A DNA stretch of 64,000 nt from Camellia lanceoleosa (lineage: Eukaryota; Streptophyta; Magnoliopsida; Ericales; Theaceae), in assembly GCA_025200525.1 (NCBI GenBank), contig CM045762.1, forward strand, positions 75,699,217-75,763,216. The letters run 5' to 3'. Numbering within the stretch: position 1 is the stretch's first letter; every line of letters starts with the position of its first letter. A program made the position numbers and the translations under genes. Below the pieces are notes generated by a model that was not told the DNA's origin, did not search any database, and saw nothing but the letters and a program-made list of their open reading frames with translations. Of the stretch, positions 46,618-58,927 are shown one piece after another.

Positions 46618-49600
46618 TAACATTCCTAGGGGGTACCCGCGCGCGTTAAACAGTTCGGACTCCTGAGATCTCTTTGATCTAGTCTCACGAGTGCAATGTG
46701 AAATGTAGATGAGAGTCCAGATTTGGCAACTTTTAGTGAAAATCCATTTTATTGCAATTTTGTCAAACATGGACTGCGTCATCAGATCTCAGAGCCGCCA
46801 CCTAATATTTTGGGAAATTAGGAAACCCATGAATCAGTGCCAAGGCCACTGTTCGTCGTAACCAAGGATGCTTGGCTCGGGACCTTAGGTATGAGAGGGA
46901 AAGGTCAATAATGAGCACCCCCGCTCACCCGATCAAAAGATCGGCCTCTACTAAACCATGATATGACTTTTATTTTCTTTATATGTTCATGTTCTGATTA
47001 GTTAATAAATCCTAAAATTTACTATGTGAAGCATACAAGTATAGACTATGCCATTCATTTTGGAACAATTTGATATCATGCATTTTGAAAGAGTTTTGAC
47101 GATGTACAACCCAAATAAATTGAGTTTACAAGCACGAAAAATCAACATCATTCCAAATTAAGCAACACAACCTCCATCCACTGGCATTCATAGAGTTATA
47201 TCACACAAGCAAATAGCCTCATGGTAGAATGCTAGACATAGTAAGAAAAACACACACAAACGAGATGCTAAAGCATAAAAACTTACATGTTTGACGTCCC
47301 ACGAACAAGCTACAAAACAAAATTAGTAAAATATGCATGATCTTATATACAAAATCCTAATGCAATTCACTCATGAGATGCAACTAAAGATTCGGCTTCT
47401 AAAATATGATATGTGAATCATTTCAAGAACATGAGGTAGCGCACATAATCACAGAGGAATTGATTAAATCCACAAATGCAAACTTATCCGAATCAAGATG
47501 CATAAAACATGGATGCAAAGCATAACTATGATGAAAAATAAATATGATGTTTATGTACAAATAAAGAAAGCAAGTAAAAGAACGGGATAGAAAGAAGCGG
47601 GGCGGGGAATTATTACAACATTTTAAAGAATAATTACAAACCAAATTAGAGAGGGATGAGGAGAATATTACATCAAAATAAAAACCTCGCAAAACACTCA
47701 AAATAAAAATAAATAAAATAAAAGCTTCATGTTCTTTGGAACCGTCGGTGGAAATTGGTCAACATTTGGAGATTACGCCATCTTATTCGGAAGAAACTAA
47801 CCGACCGGCTAAATAGGTCGGCCGGCCAACTAGGCCAAGCAAAACCTGTCTTGTTGCGAAGCCAAGAAAAGACACAAACAAAAAATATGTAGGTGGCTCA
47901 ACTAACCACTACCGGTTAGATTAAAAAATAAGAAAACAAATATAAAATAAAATAAAGTAAAAAGTACAAACTTACAACATAAACCTAAAACAATAAAACA
48001 AATATAAGATAGAACATGCAAGATTACAACAAAACTAATATGAGACTAATACAAAAAAAATAAAAATAAATAAGAGGTAGAACATGCAAGATTACAACAA
48101 AACTAATATGAAATTAAAACATGCGAATAAAAATAAATAAATAAATAATTATAAGCTAAACAAAACACTAGGATTATAACAACACACTATGAAATATAAA
48201 GTAAGAAAATAAATATGAGATAAACAAACCACTTGGATTATAACAAAATACTATGAAATACGAAGTAAGAAAATAAATATGAGATATAAAATATAAGAAA
48301 ATGAAAGACTAAAAATTCACCTTCCAAAGAAAGATTGAACTTCTTGATTCCCAAACTTCCTCTTGATTACCCTCAAGTGTAGGAAGTGTGTTCTCAAATC
48401 CTCAATTCGAAATTATGGAGTTTATGGTATGAAAAGTGGCTAATTTTCTAATTTTTCTCACTTTCAATCACTAAACACTCTTCCTTATGATCAAGGCAAT
48501 TGATCTTTGGCTATATCAGAATTTTTAGAGTGGTTTTGGTGTATGGAAATGAGGAATTTCAGTAGCTATGGAAGGTATGGGGTGTATATGGAAGATAAGA
48601 ATATTTTTGGCTCAAAAACTCAATTTTTCTCTCTTTTTTCACTCTTTTCTCACTCATTTCTCTTCAATTTCGTGGTCCCCTCTCTCTCTTACAATATGAT
48701 CATCCTATATAGGCAATGAGGGAGAGTAAAGGTTCAAAAGAAGGTGGGAGGCAAGGTGGGAGTCAAGCATGTGATAGGAGGGCCCATTTTCAAGGTGGTT
48801 GCATGGGATACTCCTTTATGGATGCAAACAAAACATCTTTTTGAAAATGGGAGATGATTAGGTATAATGGAGGATGAGTGGATACACTAGGTTGAAAAGA
48901 AGGTGGGAACAAAATCTCTTTTTGAAAATGGGAGATGATTAGGTATAATGGAGGATGAGTGGTAGGTATAATGGAAGATGAGTGGATGCGAGTGGATGCA
49001 TTTGAATGGCTCAGAAATTAGGTAAATGGGTTGTCCCAACCGAACCAAAACCAAGAAAAATGGGCTATTGTTGTTTTGGGTCGAATCAACAAAATCTGCT
49101 TTTAAGCCCAACTTCAAATGGGCATATCTCCCCCATATGGACTTGGTTTTAGGCGGTTCTTGGGTCTAAATTGAAGCCCCAGAAGTCTACTTTCCAATGG
49201 TGGTGGCCTCACATTTAAATTCCAAGTGTACAAAGAGATATGCTTAATTTAGTAAAGGCTGCTCATTTCCTTCTTAATGATTTGATACTCATTCTTTTTC
49301 TAAACCAGTTTTCTTTCATCCCCTCCTATTTCCTTTAACTCCAAACCTATAAAGAAGATGTTTTTAAATATTTTTCAAAAAAATTTCACCTCCCTTCCAT
49401 TTATTTCCACTTTATGCTTACTCGGTTTACTGAAAAGTGCAACATTTTAATCAAAATAGGAGCCTCGGGACATTGTAGAAACATTTAAAAACATATTTTG
49501 AAAAGAGGGTTTTAAGGTCTAAAATAGTTTGGCCAAAAAAAATCGGTGAAAGTTGGGATTAAAACTTAAATTCCATCTTTCTTACTGAGAATTTTGTGAG

Positions 49601-49667
49601 AAACACATTCTAGTTGTCATCATCTGGTAATCAAAAGAAAGCGCCCAAGTCTTAGGGTTGGTCAAAA
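46618..49667 (-). mobile_element. 3-kb insertion inside gypsy gag, probably a Tat/Ogre-type LTR
   Basis: Gag reads into AAGGGG on both sides of this block (46612-46616 and 49668-49673), which suggests target-site duplication. In the minus direction the block begins TGTAGACACTCC, a typical LTR start. Near 46790-46815 the minus strand reads TTAGGTGGCGGCTCTGAG, which looks like the primer site of Ogre-type elements following an LTR end. Either it is one long solo LTR or an LTR with a short internal remnant. The left end lacks a canonical CA. No protein-coding sequence was recognised in it. Confidence 0.55.
48826..48985. repeat. Local duplication of about 75 bp
   Basis: The phrase CTTTTTGAAAATGGGAGATG followed by ATTAGGTATAATGGAGGATG occurs at about 48837 and again at about 48910, with a third partial copy of GGTATAATGGAAGATGAG near 48963. 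It lies within the 3-kb insertion. Confidence 0.75.
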
Positions 49668-49676
49668 TGGAGTGTC

Positions 49677-50186
49677 TACAAAGGGGTAATAGCTGCTTCT
49701 CTCTATATATGATCTTTCTGTTCTCGTTCTCTCAGACTTGGAGTGACGAGTCTTAGAAGTTCTTGATTGAGTATCGCTTGTTCTAAGGCTCATACTTTCC
49801 GCTGGTGAAGGTGTGGTATGTTTGTCACGGTCTTTTGAGTGGCGATGGGGCGTCTTGCCTTTGTGCCCCTTTTCTGTCGCCACCCCTTTCCTTTTTATCT
49901 GGCACTTCATTGTCTCAATGTCTGCCACCATCCTCCTTATTAACTCGTCTTGCTCCCTCACGCGATCCTCTAGAACTTGAGGATGCAGCCTCTGTCTCTG
50001 TCTATCAGGACTTTAAAAGCGACGAGGACTAGCGGTCCATCTCTCCCTTGTATCCCTCTAGGAGTTCCGTTGCTGAGGTTCTAATTCTACCATGGGTGGG
50101 ACAGAGGGTAGACCTTCGTGCCTCCCACCCCCCTCTGGGGTTTGCCCATCGATAGCAGATTGCAACAAGTCTTCATTGTGCGCCAT
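49677..50186 (-). pseudogene. Gypsy gag, N-terminal part, broken
   Basis: The start ATG at 50186 gives MAHNEDLLQSAIDGQTPEGG; in-frame TAG and TAA codons follow, then the frame continues as LHPQVLEDRVREQDELIRRM and a Ser/Thr/Arg/Lys-rich low-complexity region ending RSSYYPF at the insertion site. A heptad-like DELIRRMVADIETM segment suggests a coiled coil. It is the sister of 28312-28776. Both stops and the 3-kb insertion inactivate it. Confidence 0.75.
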
Positions 50187-50240
50187 TGATTTCAACTAGA
50201 GAAGAAAACTCGATCAAAAGGTTTTGTTCTTCGTGAAATT

Positions 50241-50258
50241 CCCACAGATGGCACCAAT
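50241..50258 (-). promoter_or_regulatory. Gypsy primer-binding site
   Basis: CCCACAGATGGCACCAAT directly left of the 5' LTR; ATTGGTGCCATCTGTGGG in the element direction. Position and sequence agree with the element at 28312-29565. Confidence 0.65.
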
Positions 50259-51004
50259 TGTACGAGCACGAAATAATCTTATCGTATAATCCTGTTGATC
50301 AAGTTTGCGCTCCTCCAAACGTCGTCGCTTTACTCCCTAAAAACACAAACATGAGCTAGCCGGCGGGTGTGTGCTGGATACCTCTCTGATGCCTAAGTCA
50401 ACAGAATAGACAAATAGACAAAAGCTCTGTATATTCGAGAATCAAAATTGTGATACCTATACATAGATCTGGTCATAAGCTTTTATAGATTCTGCCTGGC
50501 ATAATCCTAGTAGGATTCCAACTTTTTCTTAAAAGAGTCCTTCTAGGAATCATTCACCCTACTCACTACCAACCAAGTGAGATGGTTTGCACAATCCTAG
50601 TAGGACTCTACTCTCTTTAGCAGAGCCATCCTAAGAGTCTCAAGCTCAATGAAGAGTGTCTATTATAATAACACTCTACTTTCCACCAACTAAGTAAGAT
50701 GGTTACCTCCTTTGTTTAGGCTGCTGCGACCTAACCGAGCTATATCACCTCGGTTATACACTCAAGTAATGACGTAGATAGCATTCGGCCGAGCTATACC
50801 AAGCCCGGCCTCCTTTCTCACTAATACCTCGGCTAACCACCAAGCCCACTTATTCAGGTAGCTCGGTCCAAAGTACCTCTGCCCAGCTTTCATACAACAT
50901 GGGACCGAGCTACTCGAAACCCATACCTCGGCCTTTAGTCCGACCCATAACAGAGACTAAAGGATCGTAGCTCGGCCAATATTTATTTATAAATTACCTT
51001 CTCA
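50259..51004 (-). repeat. 5' LTR of the deleted gypsy element
   Basis: 746 bp, TGTACGAGCACG to CTTCTCA; TATA box (TATAAAAG in the element direction) at 50480-50487. Similar to 43704-44448 throughout. Confidence 0.92.
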
Positions 51005-51009
51005 ATTAG

Positions 51010-52805
51010 CATAATATAATTTTTCCGCAAAAATCTAAATTAAATAGTGACAATATTACACAAGTCGCAAGATCAGAAATCCGCTATGCTCATAATCATT
51101 TCTTGCGCCGCAGGTGACAATTATCCAAAAATTTAATTTAATTTATGCGCAAAATATTAGTTTTCGAGAGTAAATCTACAAAGATTTCTCTCAGCCGAAC
51201 AACCTCCCACTGACTATGACATGTTTAAAAGTATGATAAAATATTCTAATTTCATACAATAGCATCATAATGTAGATTCACAATCAACTCATGCTATGTT
51301 ACAATTAATAATGGAATTTAAGCAAATAAAAATTAACCATGCTATTCGAATAACAACATATTAGAAATTCTAGGCAAAAAATAACAATATGTTGTATTTA
51401 ATATTCAAATTATACCATAACAGAAAGTATATCACTTCTGAAATTTTCTGAAATTTTTTGGTATTTTTTGAAATTTTAAATAATTAATAAACACACATGA
51501 AATCATAAATAAATATTTCAGAATCTGGGAAAATGTAACAATCATACCAGTAAATAGTAAACCATTACAATGGTTTACAATAAAAATTTCAGCTCCAGAA
51601 ACTTAATCATGCAACACCAGAAGCATTTTAAAGTAGAAATAACGAATTATTATTTCAGGAAAAAATATTTTTTATTTTCATAAAATTTTGAAAATTTTAC
51701 AAAAGATAGAACATTTAATTCTGAGTCTAACAGTACCAACCACGATTGAAGCTAGAACAAATTACTTATGACTATTTAACGCAATTCTGGATTTAAAAAA
51801 AAAAACAAACAGATCCTTACACCCAGCCGCCAAACCAGCCAATTCGGTCGAACGATGCAAATCGGCGCGTGGTTCAACAAGACGTTCGAGCGTAGCGAGG
51901 CACATGGCGCGACTAAAGCAATATGCTTAACGCTACAGAAGGGCAAAAGTCGTGCGCATGGACGACGTAAATAGCACGTGCGTGGAAGCGTGTGGCAGTG
52001 CGTTGGAAGCGCGCCTAGCACGTGGTGGCGCGTGGAAACGCGTGACAATCACTGACAGCGTCATCTGGCGCGTGAGGATCACGCACCACCTTCCGGAGTG
52101 TTTTCTGGTCCCAAATCCAAGTCATGCTCCCTCAAGAGCAATTTAACATAAAAATATTAAATTTTTTATTAATGAAAAATATTTTATTTTTTCATAAAAT
52201 TATGAAACTTTAATATCTTGTATAAAAATTAATTACGAACCCAGCGGTATAAGCCATGCTTCAATAAAAATTATAACGAATAATTTAGAAACAATTAACA
52301 TAGTTTTAAAATTAAAACAAAACAATTAGGGCCTTAATGCAGCTGCCTTTCGCAGCTTATGTGTCATGATGACATCAGCGCGTGTCACGCTGACATCACT
52401 GCAAAGCAATTTTGTCTTTTTCTCCATTTTGTTCAAGTCTCGCCTCAAATTAAGGTTTGAGTTTTCTCCTCAACCGTAAGTCGGAATCATGCCAATAATA
52501 TACCATTTCGAAGGAATCAAAACAAAGATTCCAAATATATAATTTTTATAACATAAAAACAAAGCATGTAAAACCAGTATGCAATCAAAGTTATGAAAAA
52601 TTAAATATGAATCTCCATTTTTTTCAAAATTCGATCGTTGGATTTTTATGAAACTTGGCAGATTTATTCTAAATGAAATATACTACAACATATGTAAATT
52701 TCAGGTTGATCGAAGAAATTTCAGAAAAATTATTAATTTTCATGCATATATCGTGTATATATATAATTATACACCTATTTTAATGCATAAAAATAAGCAC
52801 GAAAA
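51010..52805 (-). pseudogene. 5' internal region of the old copia element, decayed
   Basis: Continues the copia element right of the gypsy insertion up to its primer site. No gag reading frame is recognised. A GC-richer patch (51830-52130) with repeated GGCGCGTGG-like phrases carries reading frames on both strands that show no known domain. The rest is AT-rich. Confidence 0.5.
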
Positions 52806-52816
52806 TACCCATTAAG

Positions 52817-52829
52817 GCTCTAATACCAA
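52817..52829 (-). promoter_or_regulatory. Primer-binding site of the old copia element
   Basis: The plus strand GGCTCTAATACCA reads TGGTATTAGAGCC in the element direction, one base from the usual initiator-Met complement TGGTATCAGAGCC. Confidence 0.8.
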
Positions 52830-53221
52830 TATAAATCAAGTATAACGCAGCGGGTAAAAATATCAGATCATACCTTAAGTGATAGAACCTGAAGCGAAGA
52901 ATCTTGTGGGTAAATCACGTGTTTCAAAAATGCGAACAATGAACTCTTAGCAACAAAAAAACTTGATCATTGTTTTAATGGGAGAGAATCAGTATGGAAA
53001 AAATCATTCGTTATTTGATTCATACCATATCCCATATAACGCATCAGATATATAGGCTAAGTATATCATCTATCCATATCAGTTGATATGATAGATATAG
53101 ATATCATGAGTAGGTTATCCAAATAGGTTTTGAATTTGAATTCAAATTCAAACTTTCATAGATAAGGCTCAAAAGGGTCATGGGTTATGCCACATGTCAC
53201 ATAGACGCCCAATTTCTAACA
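52830..53221 (-). repeat. 5' LTR of the old copia element
   Basis: 392 bp, TATAAATCAAG...TTTCTAACA. The first TG has mutated to TA. Lacks about 50 bp present in the 3' LTR where the CACTA element lies. CTACA follows at 53222-53226. Confidence 0.9.
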
Positions 53222-53226
53222 CTACA

Positions 53227-55470
53227 CATAATTGCAATTTATTATGAAGCCTTTAAACTCTAAAATCCTAACTCTATTTTCTTAGGTTTTTTGAATTTTT
53301 AAAATCTAAAATAACACATGTCATGTAACCAATGATTATTTTACCTTAAATGAAATTATTAATTGTTTAATCAATATCTTAACTTCTTCTCTCTTCTTCG
53401 TTTTTTTTTTTTCTTTTTTTATTCATTTATTCATAACGCAAGGAAATTACACACATACTAAGAAAATTAAATTAGATTTCCAAATTCAATAAAAATTTTA
53501 ACTTACACAAACTTTTATTGCTTATTTGATCAATGTAACAATAATTTAAGATGCATTAATTTAACCTTTAATTTGTTAAATTAATTTTAAGAACTTTTAC
53601 TGTATGAAATGTCATTGCATCTATTATATATATTACTAGTATAAAACCCGTGTTATGTACGACCTTAAACAAATAATTAAAATCTTATCTTAAAAATTAA
53701 AGTAATAATTTTAAAATTTTAAAGAAAAAATAGTTGAAATTATGTGAATAAGTTGTTTTCATTTAAATTACACTAAAATTACTTTTTAATTATGTTATCA
53801 TTAATATTTTATTTCAAGCATTAACTAATACATGTGTATGTCATTACATTGATCAGTAACATTTTAGATTAGAAAAAATTAAATAAATTATAAAACTTAC
53901 ATTTAGCATAAAAGATAAATATATATGTATGTATATATATATATATATTTTTATATATTAGATTTTTTCGAAGGACATAACAATCAAAATTTCTAATTTA
54001 CAATTACATAATAAAATTCATTTAAAATCAAAAACAAATTAGAGAATGAAATAATTTTTATTTAGAGAGAGTAGCATTGACCCATTTCCCAGGGCCATCC
54101 CAAATGTAGTCCTCTCTAACTGCATCAAGCTCCACCTCTAATCATTTTATTCTTGTATCAACCACTTTCAGATTCCGCTTCTAGTTTCCTTTCCTAGCCA
54201 CACTTTCTTATTCCCCTTCCCCCAAACTACCCTTACAATTTACAACCTTACAATCAACCTTTAATTAAACTTTATTAGAATTTATACCTATCATATTCTA
54301 TAATATCTATCCTCATCAACTAAACTAAACCCTTGTAAATAATACCATCAAATGGTTAACCTTTATGAAATGGTTAGACATGTGATGCAAAGTTAAAATT
54401 ACATCAACTATTAAAAATGAGAGAAAATTTCAAATCAATTAGAAAATAGATAATTATAAAATAAAATAAAATAAATCTCATTTTCATGGGGTGCAAGTCT
54501 GTCTATTATTTGATGCAAGTCATTTTTTGTGTTTAATGCAAGTCTTTTTTGTGTGTCAGACTTGCATCCAAACGATTCAAATGTACAGGGCAAATTTTTT
54601 TAGTTTGCCCCGCCCCACTAACAAGCAATTCTATTAGAATATAAATCCAAAGTTGGACATAACTTACTTGGTCACAAACTAAATAGTATAATATGTGTGC
54701 CAACTTGCCTTGACCCAATTTCATCTAATGTCATTTTCTTTGTCCAATTCAACATTATATGTAACAAGTTAAATCAAATTAAATTTATTTATTTATTATT
54801 CTTTTCAATATCGTGTAGTAAATTTTATTTTTTTAAATATGTTTATGGATTCGGGTATTGATTGGAGTTGGATTGGTATGAATTTTCAAATCGTTTGATT
54901 GTTTAGTTGTTATTATTATAGTTGTGGTGTTGTGGACTATTATATTTAAATTGGTAAAAATAAATTATATTACTTTTTAATTTCGACTTCGTAAGGCCTG
55001 CTTGGCAAATATTTTTTTTAGTTTTAGTTATGATAATTCTTAGGTCTTGAGAAATAAATGAGACATAAATTTAATTTTTGAGACTTATTTGATTAGTTCA
55101 TACTTAATCATTTTGGTTCGTATTTAATTATGTGAATGGTGGGAACCACCTTAAGTCTTTTAAAATTTATTTATACTTTAATCTCAGTTGAAAATTTATT
55201 TTAAATTATTAAACTCCATTCATTTTGAACCAAATTGATTGAATCATGACCCATTTGTAACCATGTATTTTTGTTGTTATTATTATTATTATTTATTTTA
55301 TAATCTTGAGAGAGTTACAAATATTTATAGTGTGCACCATCAAACGAATTATATTTTATGGTGAGAAAATATCATATCATTTTTATCATTAATGATATTA
55401 AAATATACTTTCAATTAATATATATATATATATATATATGTATAATAGATATTTATATTGATTTGAAAGA
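53227..55470. other. AT-rich intergenic DNA
   Basis: Contains AT microsatellites (about 53922-53947 and 55416-55440), a cluster of direct and inverted GATGCAAGTC motifs at 54490-54560 and no recognisable gene. The reading frame at 54533-54724 covers those repeats. Confidence 0.5.
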
Positions 55471-56890
55471 AAAAAAAAATTAATCAAGGAGGCAGACCTA
55501 CGTGTGGGTGCTGCTCTCCCCATTCGTTATTTCTTCTTTCTTCTTCTTTACTTCTTTATTTCCTTTCTTTGTTGCCTCCACTTCTATCTCGGCTCTCCGT
55601 CTCTCGCACTCTCTAACCAAACCACAAAATGCTTGTTTTTTGTTTAATCCACACAGATTCATTAATTTTTTGGCCATAGTTCTTAAGGTTATTTTGATAA
55701 GCATCTTGAGCGGAATATTTTAATCGGTGGAGATCAAAATTTAACAAAATCAAAAATTAAGATTTTTGTTTGTTTTCTCTTCTAGCTTTTGAGGTAGTGA
55801 TTTTCTAAACATTGTGTATGTATTTTAGTTTTATTATGTGTTATTTTGATAGTGTGATATTTGAAAAGATTAGGTTTTTATTGATGATATATTAAATGCA
55901 TGAAAAGGGGAAAGTTCTCAACGTTTTTTAAAAAAAATCTCTTGTTGGTTGAGTGAGATTTTGTATGATTCATGAATTTTGAGGAAATGTGTTTTTTCAT
56001 AAGAAATTCCCAAATTTTAGTGAAACCCAAGAAATTTAAAATGCTAAGATTAAGATTTTGGCTAAGTTTGTGAAAAGCTTATAAAGGTTAAAAATATATG
56101 TTTATTTGAACAAATGAGAATTTGAAAATGGATATTTAAAAGGATGAAATTGATGTTAGGAACATTGAAAACCATTGAAGTTTCTTTTGAAAATTATTTA
56201 ATTTGAAAATATTAAACTTTTGAGAAAGATGAAAATTATTTATCATGTTGAGATATCGAGAAATGTTGAAAGAAAGTTATGTTATATTTAGTATTTTGAA
56301 TATTCTTGGTGAATTCTTGAGTTTGAATAAAAAGAGAAAATTGATTAAATTCATGAAAGAATATTATGATTCTTGATTGAGTTGGAAAAGAGGGGATTGA
56401 ACATGTGATTGTTACTCCTATGTTGAAAGGATTGAAAATATGAGATTATGGGTTATATTTGTCTCTTAAATTTATATTTTGTATGGAAATAAATGTTTGG
56501 GCAACCGTGGAGGGTTGTATTAATTATTGTAGAAATTGCAAGTAAAATATGTAAATTGAAAATATTTGCAAATTCATGCACGGCTTTGAACATTGCATAA
56601 TCTCATAATTTAATTCTCGCATTGGATTTGAGAAATTGATTTTCAAATTGATTCATTGAGAATATTTGAAATATGTTAAGTTATGGGGTAAATACGTTTG
56701 GTAAATCCAAATAGGGGGTGTGGATTGGTATTGTTTAAGTTAGCCTGAGTGTTCAGGGTGAAAGACCAAAAACAAGCGCGGAGTAGGTATCACGTGCCTT
56801 TCGATTAGGAACCGGTAAAGTGGAGATTGGTAGTGCTAGTTATGCCTATTTCCAGACACCAACCTAGGAATTTCTAGTGTCGTATTTACC
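55471..56890. other. Unrecognised region with a pyrimidine-rich patch
   Basis: Begins with a C/T-rich stretch (55510-55620) resembling a plant 5' leader; the reading frame 55502-55723 is low in complexity and not recognised. The following 1.1 kb is AT-rich, and 56690-56880 is more GC-rich (GGTAGGTATCACGTGCC region). It may be retroelement sequence next to the LTR-like start at 56892, but no coding motif was seen. Confidence 0.4.
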
Positions 56891-56891
56891 T

Positions 56892-58103
56892 GTAATGCCC
56901 TGAAATTTTCCTTCAAGAATATACCAAAGCAAATACAATAATATGCCCAAAAAATAAACCTTCTCATTGAACTAAGAGATAATATATTACAATTTACCAT
57001 ATGCATTCCCATAATGTTCAGAATTCGTATTCTAGTTCAATGAACTAGGTGGCCTTACAAAATATAAGCCTCTAGGGCGTACAATTACAACAAAATAGAT
57101 TAATAGTCTTATTACAAAAATTTCCAATCAAAATAACAAAATACACATGGATCAACTTTTCCAAAAAGAGCTATTGCTTGACCAATCCTTCAAGGAGGTG
57201 GTACTTCATCAATTCCTGAAAAATAAGATAGGGTTGAGCTATATACCCAGTAGGAACACATTTAACCAAGTATTTAACCCTTTGAATAAGATTATGGTAT
57301 CTTTACGACAAAATATTACAAGGAAATTTATCTTTACATGTAATCCTTAATAAACATATAGATCCATAACAACCAAACAATAGCAATGACTATTCATGTC
57401 ATCAAGCACAATAATCAAACATGCACAGCCATATAACGCAAGCCATGAGTCCACTTGTAAAAGTTCAATTTAAAACACCTTTCACTTTTGTTTTAAAACC
57501 ACCCCCACATTTGCCGGCTATCGTACGGCAGGGAATGGGCACTCCAAAGAAAACCATCCGTTTTTTCACTTTTGCCGACTATCATACGGCAGGACTGTGT
57601 GGACATCCAAAAATATTTTTTCCACATTTGTCTAGTGATAAGCCTAGACAGGGCATTTGGGCACCTTTTTAAACTCCCCACGCGGGTACCAACACAACAC
57701 CACACCACATTTGGAAAACCAACTCTTACCCAGACTCATGCACAATTAACAATTCATTCACATTTTATTCCATCAACAACCATCCAACATTACCCAAGAA
57801 TTGAATACAACACAAAATTTAAGGAAAGCAAATAACATCCAAGCCACAATTCTTTTACTATATCAACATCCACATCCTTCATCTATTTATTATTCACAAT
57901 ATTTTATGAATCAAAGAAATTCCCCTTTCAATGTGGTGTTTTCAACTCAAATGGAGAATCTAGGGTTTTACCAAATTTGGGGGTTTTTCTCCTCTATTAT
58001 AGATATGGTTTGTAACAACATTTATATACATGTTTTGAAAATAGGGAGTAAAAGAATCTCAAGCAAGAATCAAGTAAAATGGTTTATTTATGTAAAACAT
58101 TAT
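56892..58103 (+). repeat. Possible LTR interrupted by the gypsy element
   Basis: Begins TGTAATGCCCTGAAATTTTC, close to the TGTAACACCCCG-like starts common in plant gypsy LTRs. No coding sequence is recognised through 58103, where the gypsy element at 58104 is inserted. Its other end would lie beyond that element, outside the window. The orientation is a guess from the terminus. Confidence 0.4.
57505..57662. repeat. Three imperfect repeats with hairpin cores
   Basis: Three units of about 60 bp start ACATTTGCCGGCTATCG, ACTTTTGCCGACTATCA and ACATTTGTCTAGTGATA. Each has an inverted pair (for example TGCC...GGCA and GTCTAG...CTAGAC) followed by AGGGCATTTGGGCACC-like sequence. The third core has a different sequence but still pairs with itself, so base pairing rather than sequence is kept. 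Confidence 0.65.
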
Positions 58104-58927
58104 TGTACGGGAAAGAAATATACCTTCTCGTATAATCCTGTTGATCAAGTCTGCGTTCCTCTGTACGATGTTGTTCTACCACCTGAAAATACAAACGTGA
58201 GCTAGCCGGCGGGTGTGTGCCGGAAACCTCTCCGATGCCTAAGTCAGTAAGCAAGACAAGTAAGCAAAAGCTCTATGTGTTCAGGGGAGCTAAAGTTGCA
58301 TTACCTCTCTAAAGGTGATATTGGTGAGCTTTTATAGGTTTCGCGTGGCACAATCCTGGTAGGACTCTTATTCCTCCATGTGCAGAGTCCTTTTAGGATT
58401 ACTCCTCCTTACGTAGAGTCCTCCTTGAATTCATACTCCTGGAATACAATGCTTATCCCCCAATCACCCCCCTCACTGCTTAAACCAAGTGAGATGGTTC
58501 TTATGGCCGGACTACTTCAAGACCGGAGTAACACTGCCGTAATGAATAGGCAAATCAAACCGAGCTAACTCTTATTTCGGCTCTCATTTCACTCTTCCTT
58601 ACCTCGGTTTTCCCATACTGAGACCGAGCTAGACATAAGGGAATTAAAACCAAGCTATATTTAGAACCATAGCTACTTCGGTTCCTCACATGCTATAACC
58701 GAAGTAACCATCGAAGACCGAAACCTCTGTGCTACTCCACTCAACCGGAGTAGAGCCCAGTCCTTCCAAGACTGAGCTAACCACCTCGGCTGTGTGACCG
58801 GTCTATCTTCCAAGTCACTTCTCCAAACCGGAGTATCCTACATGGCCCTTCCACTCAGCCCTCTTTATTTCGGCCCTAAGGCCCAATACCCAGCTCGGCC
58901 CAATTTTATATATAAATTACCCTCTCA
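58104..58927 (-). repeat. 3' LTR of the Tat-like gypsy element
   Basis: 824 bp, TGTACGGGAAAG to CCCTCTCA; TATA box at 58329-58336 (TATAAAAG in the element direction). It is rich in CCGAGCTA/ACCGGAGTA motifs. ATTAT precedes it (58099-58103) and would be the left target duplication. Confidence 0.88.

Larger units (their letters stand above)
43704..51004 (-). mobile_element. Deleted gypsy retrotransposon inserted in the copia element
   Basis: 7301 bp, with LTRs 43704-44448 and 50259-51004 and perfect target duplication ATTAG (43699-43703 and 51005-51009). Polypurine tract TTAAGGGACAAT abuts the left (3') LTR and the primer site ATTGGTGCCATCTGTGGG the right (5') LTR. Gag is present in pieces; protease, reverse transcriptase, RNase H and integrase are missing. 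Between gag and the 3' LTR lie the minisatellite (44975-45640) and the leader of the antisense gene that the relative at 58104-64000 still carries. It is a deletion derivative of that family. Confidence 0.93.
37599..53221 (-). mobile_element. Old copia retrotransposon holding nested insertions
   Basis: The LTRs are 37599-39100 (3' LTR, split by a CACTA element) and 52830-53221 (5' LTR). CTACA lies outside both ends (37594-37598 and 53222-53226). The polypurine tract TGGGAGAT abuts the 3' LTR and the primer site TTGGTATTAGAGCC abuts the 5' LTR, close to the initiator-Met complement. Without inserts it would be about 7.2 kb. Internal parts are 39101-43703 and 51010-52829; the first keeps only decayed integrase. 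Insertion order: copia first, then CACTA and gypsy, then the insert inside gypsy. Confidence 0.92.

Noticed and set aside
53640..53700. Possible transposon end near AAAACCCGTGTTATG
   Set aside because: No inverted or direct partner was found within the window.
55502..55723. 73-codon frame after a C/T-rich patch, considered as a small secreted protein
   Set aside because: Composition comes from the TTC/CTT-rich leader-like sequence; no cleavage site pattern, conserved motif or second exon was found.
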